A DNA stretch of 64,000 bases from Nitrospinota bacterium. GTDB taxonomy: Bacteria > Nitrospinota_A > UBA7883 > JACRLM01. Shown here in pieces: positions 51,531-60,646 of this stretch. The position numbers and the translations under genes were made by a program. Positions within the stretch are counted from its first letter, which is position 1; every line of letters starts with the position of its first letter. Under the pieces are notes generated by a model. It made no database searches. It was given only the letters and a program-made list of their open reading frames with translations, and was not told the DNA's origin. The stretch is taken from assembly GCA_016208975.1 (NCBI GenBank), contig JACQXA010000003.1, positions 113,455-177,454 on the forward strand. Reading direction: 5' to 3'.

Positions 51531-52337
51531 TTATACATTATGGGGCTGGTTTTCGTTCATCGCGGAAACCATGAAATTCTCCGTCATTTCCTTCGCCAGT
51601 TCTTCCTCTTCCGGGGTAAGAAGGCTATCCATGAAACCGGCCTCCAAAACCCGCTCGAAGGCGCGGATAATGGCGTTACGGCCCTCATCCGCTTTGATCT
51701 TGATATACGGCAGGCTGTTGATGCCCCCCAGCCCCAAGGCCGCCTCTTCCCTGCGGCGCGGGTCGGTGAACCGCAGACATGAAAGGTATGCGCAGGTGTC
51801 CATCGTTAGTATAACGCTACCATGCTGAAGCGCCGCCTTTTTTGACCGGCGCTGGGCGGAGCCTACAACTTTACGCCCCATCACGGAAATCTCGTGCCTT
51901 GTCCTGGTGGCGAAGCAACAGGGGTTTTTAGCGTATTCTTTGACGCTGTCCTCGTCCACCGCCAGCCCCATATCCCGCAACGCGGTTTTCAACGCGCGGG
52001 CCACGGTTTCATACATTACCCTCAATGAGCCATAATGCCTGTCGCTTGCGGGAATCACCACAGAATAGGTGATCTCGTCCCAATGAAGCACGGCTCTCCC
52101 GCCGGTAGGCCGTCTTACAAGATCGATGTTATGGCTGTGGAGATACTCCGGATCCACGTCCGTCTCCACGTTTTGCGCGTATCCCACGGATAGCGTGGGC
52201 CTGCTCCATCCGTACAGGCGAAGAACCGGCGTTGCATCGTCCGATTCGGCCATGGCGCAAAGCGCCGCGTCCACAGCCATGTTCCACGCGCCATCGGCGG
52301 GCGCGTCCAGCAATAGCCGCCATTTATCTTTCATCAT
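51531..52337 (-). CDS. lipM: Lipoate/octanoate transferase, LipM-like
   Basis: A 268-residue member of the biotin/lipoate protein ligase fold. WNMAVDAALCAMAE, TPVLRLYGWSRPTLSVGYAQN, and RRPTGGRAVLHWDEITYSVVIP are the conserved substrate-pocket segments. NPCCFATRTRHEISVMGRKVVGSAQRR supplies an active-site-type Cys followed by the conserved Lys, matching the LipM octanoyltransferase pattern rather than ATP-using LplA. It would move octanoyl from acyl carrier protein to a lipoyl domain. Alternative: a lipoate ligase. Two consecutive ATG codons start it. ileS lies downstream; an ATTATA at 51530-51535 (TATAAT on the minus strand) could give ileS its own promoter. Confidence 0.8.
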   Translation of the reverse strand: MMKDKWRLLLDAPADGAWNMAVDAALCAMAESDDATPVLRLYGWSRPTLSVGYAQNVETDVDPEYLHSHNIDLVRRPTGGRAVLHWDEITYSVVIPASDRHYGSLRVMYETVARALKTALRDMGLAVDEDSVKEYAKNPCCFATRTRHEISVMGRKVVGSAQRRSKKAALQHGSVILTMDTCAYLSCLRFTDPRRREEAALGLGGINSLPYIKIKADEGRNAIIRAFERVLEAGFMDSLLTPEEEELAKEMTENFMVSAMNENQPHNV

Positions 52338-52381
52338 GCAATAATAAACGCCCGGCGGCCTTCACGCAAACCACTCTTGGA

Positions 52382-52411
52382 TTGAAGGGCGGCGCGACGG
52401 CGTAATATACT
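52382..52411 (+). promoter_or_regulatory. Candidate promoter of the pepA-hyp unit
   Basis: TTGAAG (52382-52387) and TATACT (52406-52411) spaced 18 bases, 54 bases before the pepA start. It is the best promoter-like match in the gap between the divergent lipM-like and pepA genes. Confidence 0.45.
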
Positions 52412-52464
52412 TAACAAGGCAAGCCCCTCTTCCGGGGCGCAAGTTTTCACAATCCGGAGGCGTA

Positions 52465-53961
52465 ATGAAATTTAGCGCGAAAGCATGCGAGCTGGACAAA
52501 GTCAGATCTGAAGCCACTGCCCTCTATCTTTTCGAGGGTGAGGCGCTGGATGGGGCTTTAAAACGGCTCGACAAGGCCTTGAATGGCCACATATCCAAAG
52601 CCGTAAAATCCGGCTTGTTCGAAGGGAAACAGGGGCAGACGTTACTGATAGACGGGCTGGGCATCATACCAGCCGGGAAAATACTTATAGCCGGGCTGGG
52701 CAAGAAGGAAAACGTTACCGTAGAAAAAGTGCGGCAGGTCTCCGGCAGGGTGGCCGCCATATTGCGCGACAACGGCGTGAAAAATTTCGTTACCGGGCTT
52801 GCGCAGGCGAAGGTTAAAGGGGCGGACACGGCCTTGCTGGCCCAGGCGGTGACAGAGGGCTCAATGCTGGCCCTCTATGTGTTCGACACGCTCAAGGCTG
52901 AAAAATCGCGGAGGAAAGTGGATTCCGCCACCCTTGCGGCGGAATCGGCCATCGAGGAGCGCAAGATGGCCGGAGGCGTGAAGAAAGGCGCCATCCTTGC
53001 GGATTCAGCCTGTTTGGCGCGGGACATGATAAACCTCCCATCCAATATAGCCACACCGTCATACCTTGCCGGGCAGGCGCGGAAAATGTCGGCGGAATAT
53101 GGCGTTAAATGCTCCGTCTTCGGCCCCAAAGAGATAGAGAAAAACAAGATGGGCGGGCTTATGGCCGTGGCCAAGGGAAGCCACCAGCCGGCCAGGTTCA
53201 TCATAATGGAATGGATGAAAGGGCCGAAAAACCAGAAGCCCATAGTTCTTGTCGGTAAGGGCCTTACCTTCGACACCGGCGGCATATCCATAAAGCCATC
53301 AGAGCGGATGGAGGAGATGAAGGCGGACATGTCCGGGGGCGCGGCGGTGATAGCGGCCATGCGTTCCGTGGCGGCGCTGAAATTGAAAACCAACGTGGTG
53401 GGGCTTGTGCCATCCACCGAGAACATGCCCGGCGGCTCCGCCACCAAACCGGGGGACGTGGTGACATCCCTGTCCGGCGTCTCCATGGAAATAATCAACA
53501 CCGACGCGGAGGGGCGGCTTATCCTTTCCGACGCGCTGGCCTACGCCGGTAAATACGAGCCTGATTGCGTGGTGGACATCGCCACCCTCACCGGAGCCTG
53601 CATGGTGGCGCTTGGAACCCACTGCTCCGGCCTTTTCGGCAACGACGACGATTTGATGGAACAATTAAAAGATTCGGGCGAAATATCCGGTGAACGGTTG
53701 TGGCCCATGCCCCTCTGGCCCGAATATGAGGACCAGATAAAAAGCGAAGTGGCGGACATAAAGAACGTAGGCCCCCGCTGGGGCGGGGCCATCACCGCCG
53801 CCGCTTTCTTAAAGCGCCATGTGAAAGGCAAATGGGCCCATCTGGACGTGGCGGGCACCGCTTATATCAGCGATAAGGCGCGTAGCTACATCCCGCTGGG
53901 CGGTGTGGGCATTGGCGTGCGGCTTTTTGTCGATTTCATAGAGAAACGCGCGGGGCTTTAA
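52465..53961 (+). CDS. pepA: Leucyl aminopeptidase
   Basis: A 498-residue M17 metallopeptidase that removes N-terminal residues from peptides in the cytoplasm. The C-terminal catalytic half has VGKGLTFDTGGISIKPS with the Lys-Asp pair, MKADMSGGAAV, NTDAEGRLILSDALAYA with the metal Asp, Glu and catalytic Arg, and the later MPLWPEYEDQIKSEVADIKNVGP. The N-terminal half is the regulatory domain. Ribosome site GGAGG is upstream of ATG. hypA follows after three bases, so the two are probably co-transcribed; there is no obvious functional link, though hydrogenase maturation does involve C-terminal proteolysis by different enzymes. Confidence 0.95.
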   Translation: MKFSAKACELDKVRSEATALYLFEGEALDGALKRLDKALNGHISKAVKSGLFEGKQGQTLLIDGLGIIPAGKILIAGLGKKENVTVEKVRQVSGRVAAILRDNGVKNFVTGLAQAKVKGADTALLAQAVTEGSMLALYVFDTLKAEKSRRKVDSATLAAESAIEERKMAGGVKKGAILADSACLARDMINLPSNIATPSYLAGQARKMSAEYGVKCSVFGPKEIEKNKMGGLMAVAKGSHQPARFIIMEWMKGPKNQKPIVLVGKGLTFDTGGISIKPSERMEEMKADMSGGAAVIAAMRSVAALKLKTNVVGLVPSTENMPGGSATKPGDVVTSLSGVSMEIINTDAEGRLILSDALAYAGKYEPDCVVDIATLTGACMVALGTHCSGLFGNDDDLMEQLKDSGEISGERLWPMPLWPEYEDQIKSEVADIKNVGPRWGGAITAAAFLKRHVKGKWAHLDVAGTAYISDKARSYIPLGGVGIGVRLFVDFIEKRAGL

Positions 53962-53964
53962 ATT

Positions 53965-54306
53965 GTGCACGAAATGTCCGTGGCTATAAGCGTGGCGCAG
54001 ATTGCGGAGACCCATGCCCGCGAAAAAAACGCCAGCAGGATACTGTCCGTCACCGTGGAGGTGGGGGAGCTTAGCGGCGTCATGCCCGACGCGCTGGCTT
54101 TCTGTTACGAGGCGGCGGTGAAGGGAAGCCTGGCAGAGGGTAGCCAACTTGTTATCGAGAAAATAGCCGCTAAGGCGCAGTGCCCCGACTGCGGCTTGAG
54201 CTTCGCGCCGGAAAACCGCATATTCATCTGCCCCAAGTGCGAAGGGTTGTCCGCGGCAATGGTGGCCGGGGAAGAGCTGGCCGTGCGCCAGATGGAGATT
54301 GAATAA
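53965..54306 (+). CDS. hypA: Hydrogenase nickel incorporation protein HypA
   Basis: A 113-residue metallochaperone that hands nickel to NiFe-hydrogenase precursors with HypB. The GTG start gives MHEMSVA, and His2 must follow the initiator because it is a nickel ligand, so the start is secure. CPDC and CPKC form the zinc site at about 73 and 89. Only three bases separate it from pepA and its TAA overlaps the ATG of hypB (TAATG). First gene of hypABFCDE. Confidence 0.96.
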   Translation: MHEMSVAISVAQIAETHAREKNASRILSVTVEVGELSGVMPDALAFCYEAAVKGSLAEGSQLVIEKIAAKAQCPDCGLSFAPENRIFICPKCEGLSAAMVAGEELAVRQMEIE

Positions 54307-54968
54307 TGGCCGAGGTGGTGGAAGTCAGGAAAAACGTGCTCGGCAAGAACGACGAGATAGCCGCGGCCAACCGCGAACATCTCGCGCGGCTTTCCGTTAC
54401 GGCGTTAAATTTCGTAAGCTCGCCGGGGGCGGGCAAAACCTCTTTGCTGGTGCGCACCCTCAACGACCTGAAAGACGAAATCAGGTTCGCGGTAATCGAG
54501 GGGGACCAGGAGACGGACAACGACGCCCGGAGGATAGCGGAAACCGGCGTTCCCGTCACGCAGATAAACACCATATCGGCGTGCCATCTGGACGCGCAGA
54601 TGGTGCGCGGCGCGTTTGCCGAAATACCCTTGCAGACCGTGGACACTTTGCTTATCGAAAACGTGGGCAACCTGGTATGCCCCGCCTCTTACGACCTGGG
54701 GGAGAATATGAAAGTGGCGGTGATGTCCGTCACCGAAGGGGAAGACAAACCGGCCAAATACCCAAAGATGTTCCGGGTGTCGTCGGCGCTGTTGATTACC
54801 AAGGCTGACCTTCTGCCCCATCTGGATTTCGACCTGCCCCGCGCCGTGGAATACGCGAGGAACGTGAATCCCTCGCTGAAGATTTTCACGGTGTCGTCGA
54901 GAACCGGCGAGGGGATGGAGGATTGGTACGGTTTCATCCGGGCAATGCGGAATGCCGGGCAAGGGTGA
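54306..54968 (+). CDS. hypB: Hydrogenase nickel incorporation GTPase HypB
   Basis: A 220-residue G3E-family GTPase that drives nickel insertion. The P-loop is SSPGAGKTSLL at about 39-49, VIEGDQETDNDA the switch region, and LITKADLLPHLDFD and VSSRTGEGMEDW the later nucleotide motifs. CHLDAQMV has the metal Cys-His of the GTPase domain. The N-terminus lacks the His-rich nickel-storage stretch and the high-affinity CxxCGC site seen in some HypB proteins, so nickel must be provided mainly by HypA. It overlaps hypF by 17 bases. Confidence 0.95.
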   Translation: MAEVVEVRKNVLGKNDEIAAANREHLARLSVTALNFVSSPGAGKTSLLVRTLNDLKDEIRFAVIEGDQETDNDARRIAETGVPVTQINTISACHLDAQMVRGAFAEIPLQTVDTLLIENVGNLVCPASYDLGENMKVAVMSVTEGEDKPAKYPKMFRVSSALLITKADLLPHLDFDLPRAVEYARNVNPSLKIFTVSSRTGEGMEDWYGFIRAMRNAGQG

Positions 54969-57249
54969 GCGTGCGCGGAAAATAATTGAAGTCACCGGCA
55001 TCGTGCAGGGTGTCGGGTTCAGGCCGTTCATCCACCACCTGGCTGGAAAACACGGCGTGGCGGGCAATGTTCTTAATAATGTTCGCGGTGTTGTTATAAA
55101 CGCCGAGGGCGCTCATAACGCCGTGAACGCTTTCGAGGAAGACATCGTAGAGCTGGCGCCGCCACTTGCCCATATCACATCCATAAAATCCACATTCGCC
55201 GAGCCCACTGGGGCCAGGGGTTTTGTGATAGTGGAAAGCGAATACGTAGGGGACAAACGGGCGCTAATAGCCCCGGACGCGGATGTTTGCCCCGATTGCC
55301 TGCGGGAAATGCTCGACCCTGCCGACCGCCGCCACCGTTACCCGTTCATCAACTGCGTAAATTGCGGCCCGCGGTTCACCATCGTCACGGACGTTCCCTA
55401 CGACAGGCCCAACACCACCATGTCGGCGTTCCCCATGTGCCATTATTGCCGGAGTGAATACGAAAACCCGGAGAACAGACGATACCACGCCCAGCCCGTG
55501 GCCTGCCCTGTGTGTGGTCCGAGGTTGATGTTCCTCGGGCCGGATTTTATGCCACTAGCCGCTGATGACCCTATTGTCGCCGCGATGGAAACGTTGGCGC
55601 AGGGAAAAATCGTGGCCATTAAAGGAATCGGCGGCTATCACCTGGCTTGCGACGCGGGGAACGACGAGGCCGTAAACCGGCTACGAACCTTGAAAAAGCG
55701 GGACGAAAAACCTTTCGCCATCATGTTTACTGATTTAGCGACCGTCGCCAGATATGCCCACCTAAGCGAGAAAGAGCTGGCGCTTCTTGCCAGCAGGCCT
55801 CATCCAATCACTCTGGTGAAGAAAATAGCGGCGCCCAGTTTCAATTCATCCACTCCGGGCAACCGCTATATAGGCGCCATGCTACCCTACTCCCCGCTTC
55901 ACCACCTGCTTTTCCATACGGCGCCGTACAACTCCCTGGTGATGACATCCGCCAACATAAGCGACGAGCCCATCGTTTACCGTGATGATGACGCAAAAAC
56001 GCAACTGGCGGGAATCGCCGATAATTACCTGGCCCACAACCGGCCCATCCACAACAAGGCGGACGATTCCATCGAGAAGGTCATGGGCCACGGCCCTGTG
56101 GTAATCCGGCGCTCCCGGGGCTACACGCCTGCGCCTATCATGCTGGACAGGGAATACCCTAATATCCTGGCCGTTGGAGGTGAGCTTAAGAACACCTTCT
56201 GCCTGATAAAAGGCGATCGGGCTTTTTTAAGCCAGCACATGGGCGATTTAAAATATGAAGACACCCTCGCCACCTTCACCGAAGGAGTCGAGCGGATGTT
56301 GGAGCTATTGGGCATCAACGAGCTGGCGGCCGTGGCCCACGACATGCACCCGGCGTATCTCAGCTCCACCTACGCCCTATCGCGGCCGGAGGCGGTAAAG
56401 GTAGCCGCGCAACACCATCACGCGCACATGGCGTCGCTCATGGCGGAGCGTGGATTGGACGGGGAGGTTATCGGCATTATCTTCGATGGCACGGGATATG
56501 GTCTTGATGGCTCGATCTGGGGTGGCGAGTTCTTGACCGGATCCGCACGGCAGTTTAAACGAGCGGGCGCGATAAATCCCATCCCCCTGTTAGGCGGCGA
56601 CGCGGCGATAAGAGAGCCATACCGGTTGGCGCTGGCGTTGTTGTTTGAACTCTATGGCGACAGCTTTCCAACGTTGCCGGTAGAATGGTTAAACTCGCTG
56701 GAGCCGCAGAGGCTCCAAATCTTTCGCACGATGCTAAAGAACCGCGTGAACACCCCGTTATCGCATGGAATGGGCAGGATGTTCGACACTGTTTCGGCCC
56801 TTATCGGGCTTTGCCCCCGCGCTTCTTTCGAGGGGCAAGCCGCCATGGCGCTGGAGATGGAGGTTGAAACCGGCGGTTACGAGGCGTATCCTTTTTTTAT
56901 CGCCGCAGATGGGGGGCAGGCTGTCTCGCTGGATTTCAGGGACACCTTCAAATCGCTGGTTGAGGACGTTATCGCAAGGCGTGGAATGGGGATTATGGCG
57001 GCCAGGTTCCACGAGACGGTGGCGCAAGCCGCTTTAGCCATGGCAGGCCGTATCCGCAAAGAAAGCGGGCTGAACCGCGTTCTTTTATCCGGTGGTGTTT
57101 TCCAGAATTCAGTTTTGTCCGACAGGCTGGGCGCATTGCTCCAATCGGCCGGTTTTGATGTGTACCGGCATGGCAGGGCGCCTTGCAACGATGGGGGCCT
57201 TGCGCTTGGGCAGGCTTTAATAGCCGCTAAAACTCTGGTGAACGATTAA
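54952..57249 (+). CDS. hypF: Carbamoyltransferase HypF
   Basis: A 765-residue enzyme that makes the thiocarboxamide on HypE used for the hydrogenase cyanide ligands. An N-terminal acylphosphatase domain (about 10-95) has GIVQGVGFRPFIHHLA. Two zinc fingers follow, CPDCLREM / CVNCGPRFT and CHYCRSEY / CPVCGP. A YrdC-like nucleotide-binding domain covers about 195-385, with SANISDEPIVYRDDDA in it. The C-terminal Kae1-like domain has QHHHAHMASLMAERG and LSGGVFQNSVLSDRL. All domains are present at normal length. Confidence 0.95.
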   Translation: MPGKGERARKIIEVTGIVQGVGFRPFIHHLAGKHGVAGNVLNNVRGVVINAEGAHNAVNAFEEDIVELAPPLAHITSIKSTFAEPTGARGFVIVESEYVGDKRALIAPDADVCPDCLREMLDPADRRHRYPFINCVNCGPRFTIVTDVPYDRPNTTMSAFPMCHYCRSEYENPENRRYHAQPVACPVCGPRLMFLGPDFMPLAADDPIVAAMETLAQGKIVAIKGIGGYHLACDAGNDEAVNRLRTLKKRDEKPFAIMFTDLATVARYAHLSEKELALLASRPHPITLVKKIAAPSFNSSTPGNRYIGAMLPYSPLHHLLFHTAPYNSLVMTSANISDEPIVYRDDDAKTQLAGIADNYLAHNRPIHNKADDSIEKVMGHGPVVIRRSRGYTPAPIMLDREYPNILAVGGELKNTFCLIKGDRAFLSQHMGDLKYEDTLATFTEGVERMLELLGINELAAVAHDMHPAYLSSTYALSRPEAVKVAAQHHHAHMASLMAERGLDGEVIGIIFDGTGYGLDGSIWGGEFLTGSARQFKRAGAINPIPLLGGDAAIREPYRLALALLFELYGDSFPTLPVEWLNSLEPQRLQIFRTMLKNRVNTPLSHGMGRMFDTVSALIGLCPRASFEGQAAMALEMEVETGGYEAYPFFIAADGGQAVSLDFRDTFKSLVEDVIARRGMGIMAARFHETVAQAALAMAGRIRKESGLNRVLLSGGVFQNSVLSDRLGALLQSAGFDVYRHGRAPCNDGGLALGQALIAAKTLVND

Positions 57250-57266
57250 TACGGGAGAATCGCTAC

Positions 57267-57497
57267 ATGTGCGTTGCCGTGCCGATGAAAGTTATCGAAG
57301 TGGATGACGTGAACTGCGTGGCGGAAATAGACGGCGTCCGCAAAACCATCTGCGTCATGACGCTGGACGACGTTAAACCCGGAGATTATGTGATGGCGCA
57401 CGCCGGTTTCGCCATCGCCAAGGTGGACCCTGCCACCGCCGACGAAACATTGCGGCTGATGCGCGAGATCGTGGAGTCGGAGGAACGGGATAGATGA
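57267..57497 (+). CDS. hypC: Hydrogenase maturation chaperone HypC
   Basis: A 76-residue protein with the required N-terminal MCVAVPMKVIEV, where Cys2 coordinates the iron ligand complex, and the closing GDYVMAHAGFAIAKVD typical of HypC/HupF. It works with HypD to assemble the Fe(CN)2CO unit. The stop overlaps the hypD ATG by four bases. Confidence 0.96.
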   Translation: MCVAVPMKVIEVDDVNCVAEIDGVRKTICVMTLDDVKPGDYVMAHAGFAIAKVDPATADETLRLMREIVESEERDR

Positions 57498-58600
57498 GAT
57501 ACATCGAAGAGTTCCGCGACGGGAAGCTGGCCGCAAAGCTTGAGCAAGACCTGGTCCGGGAAGCCGCAAGGCTTGCCAGGGCCATTACACTGATGGAAGT
57601 TTGCGGTACCCATACCATGTCCATCTACCGTCACGGTTTGCGCTCCATGTTCCCGGAAAACGTGAAAATGGTATCTGGCCCCGGGTGCCCGGTTTGCGTG
57701 ACACCCGTGGGTTATGTGGACATGGCCATTGAGCTGGCGCGAACGCCGGGGGTGATAATCACCACCTTCGGCGACATGATGCGCGTGCCCGGCACATCCT
57801 CCGCCCTGCAGAAAGAGCGCGGCGCTGGAAAGGACGTGCGGGTGGTATATACCGCCTTGGACGCGCTGACCGTGGCCGCCAACAATAAAAATAACGAGGT
57901 GGTGTTCCTGGGAGTGGGCTTTGAGACCACCGCCCCTTCCATAGCCTCCACAATCATCATGGCCAAAAAGCTGGGTATCACAAACTTCTCCGTTCTTTGC
58001 GCGCACAAGGTGATGCCGGAACCCATGGAGGCTTTAACCAGCGGCCAGTTGAAGCTGGACGGCTACATGTGCCCCGCACATGTCTCCGCCATTATCGGCG
58101 AGGAGGGTTATAGGCCCATTGCAGGAAAATACGGCGTCCCCTGCGTCATTACCGGGTTTGAGCCGCTGGACATCCTTCGTGGCGTAATCATGCTTGTCCG
58201 GCAGGTGGCCGATGGACGGGCCGAGGTTGAAAACGAATATAACCGCGTTGTCCTGCCCGAGGGCAATAGGAAAGCGCAGGCCATATTGGCGGACGTGTTC
58301 GTAAAATCCAGCGCGGTGTGGCGCGGTCTGGGCCCCATACCCGATAGCGGCCTGGCCATCGCGCCAAAGTATGAAGCTTATGACGCGGCCAAAAAATTCG
58401 GGATTGTAGAGCCTCCATCCCGTGAAAATCCGGCATGCGTGTGTGGAGAGATACTTAAAGGGTTAAAAGGGCCGCAGGACTGCCCGCTGTTCGGAAAAGC
58501 GTGTGTCCCGGAAAACCCCATCGGGGCCTGCATGGTCTCTTCGGAAGGCACATGCGCCGCCCATTACCGTTATGGCGCAGGAGCGTTGGCCCATGCGTGA
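57494..58600 (+). CDS. hypD: Hydrogenase formation protein HypD
   Basis: A 368-residue iron-sulfur protein that builds the Fe(CN)2CO cofactor with HypC. Signature segments are MEVCGTHTMSIYRHGLRSMFP with the active Cys, SGPGCPVCVTP with the redox Cys pair, GFETTAPSIA, and HVSAIIGEEGYRPIAGKYGVPCVITGFEPLDIL. The C-terminal Cys cluster (CVCGEILKG, DCPLFGKAC, GACMVSSEGTCAAHY) holds the 4Fe-4S site. It overlaps hypE by eight bases. Confidence 0.96.
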   Translation: MRYIEEFRDGKLAAKLEQDLVREAARLARAITLMEVCGTHTMSIYRHGLRSMFPENVKMVSGPGCPVCVTPVGYVDMAIELARTPGVIITTFGDMMRVPGTSSALQKERGAGKDVRVVYTALDALTVAANNKNNEVVFLGVGFETTAPSIASTIIMAKKLGITNFSVLCAHKVMPEPMEALTSGQLKLDGYMCPAHVSAIIGEEGYRPIAGKYGVPCVITGFEPLDILRGVIMLVRQVADGRAEVENEYNRVVLPEGNRKAQAILADVFVKSSAVWRGLGPIPDSGLAIAPKYEAYDAAKKFGIVEPPSRENPACVCGEILKGLKGPQDCPLFGKACVPENPIGACMVSSEGTCAAHYRYGAGALAHA

Positions 58601-59606
58601 CAAGTTCATTCTTCTGGGCCATGGCTCCGGCGGCCAAATGACCGGAGAACTGCTGTCCAAAGTGGTAATGCCCGCCATTTATGACGGCGGGCCGCCGCCG
58701 GACATGGACGACGCCACGCCCGCCACGCTCCCCCACAACAAGATTTGTTTCACCACCGACAGTTACGTGGTAGATCCGTTCATATTCCCCGGTGGTGACA
58801 TCGGCGACCTGGCGATAAACGGCACCATAAACGACCTGGCCATGGCCGGGGCGGAGCCATTGTTTATCAGCCTGGCTTTTATTCTGGAGGAAGGGCTTTC
58901 AATGGACGGGTTCAAATCTGTTCTCGGTTCCATCCGGAAAGCCTCGTCGCAAGCGGGCGTTCAAATCGCCTGTGGAGACACAAAGGTTGTGCCCCGGGGC
59001 AAGGGGGACAAGATTTTCATCAACACCTCCGGCGTGGGCGCCGCAAGGGAGGGGCTGGTGGTCCATTCCCGCAACGCGGCCCCGGGCGACGTGGTGATAA
59101 TCAACGGAACCATTGGCGACCATGGGATAGCCGTCATGAGCCAACGGGAGGGGATGCGGTTTGAGTCCCCGGTTGTGAGCGATACGGCGGCGCTACATAC
59201 CCTTGTGAGCGACATTATAGACGCCGGGGTGGAAATCCATGTCATGCGCGACCCCACGCGGGGCGGTCTGGCCACCGTGGCAGTGGAGATAGCCGAGGCC
59301 GCTGGCGTTTCCATAAGGCTGGATGAGCGGGCCATGCCCATATCAAAATCCGTGGCGGGCGCTTGCGAGATTTTAGGGCTGGATCCCATGTATGTGGCCA
59401 ACGAAGGGAAGATGATACTGATTGCGCCTGAGCGGGACGCCGAAAAGGCGCTTAAGGTTATGCGGTCTCACCGGCTGGGGCAAGACGCCGCCATTATCGG
59501 GCGTGTGCTGGAACGGGGCCAGCCAAAAGTCACCGTTACATCATCCGTAGGCGGCGTGCGGATGATAGGGAAACTGCCGGGGGAATTGTTGCCGAGGATT
59601 TGCTGA
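58593..59606 (+). CDS. hypE: Hydrogenase expression/formation protein HypE
   Basis: A 337-residue PurM-like ATPase that dehydrates the carbamoyl thioester on its C-terminal Cys to thiocyanate. ATG 58593 has AGGAG nine bases upstream; an extended frame to 58503 would run deep into hypD and lacks family sequence. It opens ILLGHGSGGQMTGELLSKVV, has DSYVVDPFIFPGGDIGDLAINGTINDLAMAGA, MRDPTRGGLATVAVEIA, and ends PRIC with the terminal Cys needed for catalysis. Last gene of the maturation operon. Confidence 0.96.
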   Translation: MRDKFILLGHGSGGQMTGELLSKVVMPAIYDGGPPPDMDDATPATLPHNKICFTTDSYVVDPFIFPGGDIGDLAINGTINDLAMAGAEPLFISLAFILEEGLSMDGFKSVLGSIRKASSQAGVQIACGDTKVVPRGKGDKIFINTSGVGAAREGLVVHSRNAAPGDVVIINGTIGDHGIAVMSQREGMRFESPVVSDTAALHTLVSDIIDAGVEIHVMRDPTRGGLATVAVEIAEAAGVSIRLDERAMPISKSVAGACEILGLDPMYVANEGKMILIAPERDAEKALKVMRSHRLGQDAAIIGRVLERGQPKVTVTSSVGGVRMIGKLPGELLPRIC

Positions 59607-59869
59607 AAATCGGTTTCAGCCGCAACCATACCTTGGATATTCTTCCTGTGGCGGTTCTTACCGGGTATTGTTAAACTATTCTTATGGCGAGACACTTTAG
59701 GAATAGCCAGGGTTTACCATGCGCCGGAGATGGTGATGGGGGGATGTGAGCGCCTCAATAATTTCCAGCTTAATCTAAAGAGAGGTTGACCTCTCCCTGC
59801 CATCATTTTTGTGTCCCAGAAAATGAATTCTGAGGATTATATCCACGAAATCATAGGGGGGCTTCAAAA
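59607..59869. other. Spacer between hypE and a lipoprotein gene
   Basis: No gene is seen. It holds a hairpin GCTGAAA-ATCGG-TTTCAGC at 59602-59620 over the hypE stop, lacking a T run, and a tight dyad GAGAGGT-TG-ACCTCTC at 59780-59795 that could be an operator for the lipoprotein gene. No confident promoter match. Confidence 0.4.
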
Positions 59870-60550
59870 ATGAAAAGATTCATCAACTTCTCAGGTTTCA
59901 TCCTGTTTCTATTCCTTGTCTCGTGCGGCGGAGGCGGTGGTGGCGTCTCTTCATCCGGCTCAACCGGCGGTTCGTCCGGCCCAAGCGCAACAGCCACCTT
60001 GGCGGAAGAGCCGTGGGTGGGCGCATGGCGTCTGCAATCAATCGCCGGGACAGATTACTCCAACTCCGGTGTTACGGTGACTTTCGGCAAGGCAGGAACG
60101 AGCCCGTCCCGCCTGGACGGAATCCATACTGTATGCCAGACATGCTATTCCGGCAAGGCGTGGTTAATCTTATCCGGCAATAGTGGCAGTATCACATTCA
60201 CCGATGTGGAATTCTGGTCAGACTCCACTCCATCAACCCAGGCCACAGAGGCGTATGTGGAGCATACGATGGATTGGACCAAGGCCAGTTACTCCAACGC
60301 TGAAGTTGAGAGCGTATTCTCCAATCTCGCCCATAGAAACGCCCAGGCGAGCGGGAAGTTCAATACGGGATACGACAATGGCGATTACCACGCCACTTAT
60401 GACATCACCACGATGCTTGCGGTGGCTTACTATCACGACTATCTTGAGATGATCCTAACGATGGTTACCGGGAATTCCTCGCTGGCCATAGCGATGACGG
60501 ATCAGATATTGGTGTCTGGCGGCCTCATGGATTTCATGCTGGCCCCTTGA
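59870..60550 (+). CDS. Lipoprotein of unknown function
   Basis: A 226-residue protein with a lipoprotein signal MKRFINFSGFILFLFLVSCGG, Cys19 being lipidated, followed by a Gly/Ser-rich tether to about residue 45. The mature part (EEPWVGAWRLQSIAGTDYSNSGVTVTF onward) is a beta-rich domain of lipocalin-like flavour with TVCQTCYSGKAW, a Cys-x-x-Cys pair, and a more helical C-terminal half. I do not recognise the family. It sits alone between the hyp cluster and the convergent ribosomal operon and may be co-transcribed with neither. Confidence 0.7.
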   Translation: MKRFINFSGFILFLFLVSCGGGGGGVSSSGSTGGSSGPSATATLAEEPWVGAWRLQSIAGTDYSNSGVTVTFGKAGTSPSRLDGIHTVCQTCYSGKAWLILSGNSGSITFTDVEFWSDSTPSTQATEAYVEHTMDWTKASYSNAEVESVFSNLAHRNAQASGKFNTGYDNGDYHATYDITTMLAVAYYHDYLEMILTMVTGNSSLAIAMTDQILVSGGLMDFMLAP

Positions 60551-60591
60551 GAAGACCGGTAACGCCAACCTGGTAGCGGCGCGGTTGTGAG

Positions 60592-60626
60592 AAATAAAAA
60601 CGGCGCGCCCTTGTTGGGACGCGCCG
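60592..60626 (-). terminator. Rho-independent terminator after rpsS
   Basis: CGGCGCG pairs with CGCGCCG (60601-60607 and 60620-60626) and the inner CCC with GGG, giving a ten-pair stem with one bulged A. On the minus strand it is followed by TTTTT-A-TTT. It lies about 20 bases past the rpsS stop and marks a real end to the ribosomal operon here. Confidence 0.75.
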
Positions 60627-60646
60627 CACAATGGCTAAAAGACGGG

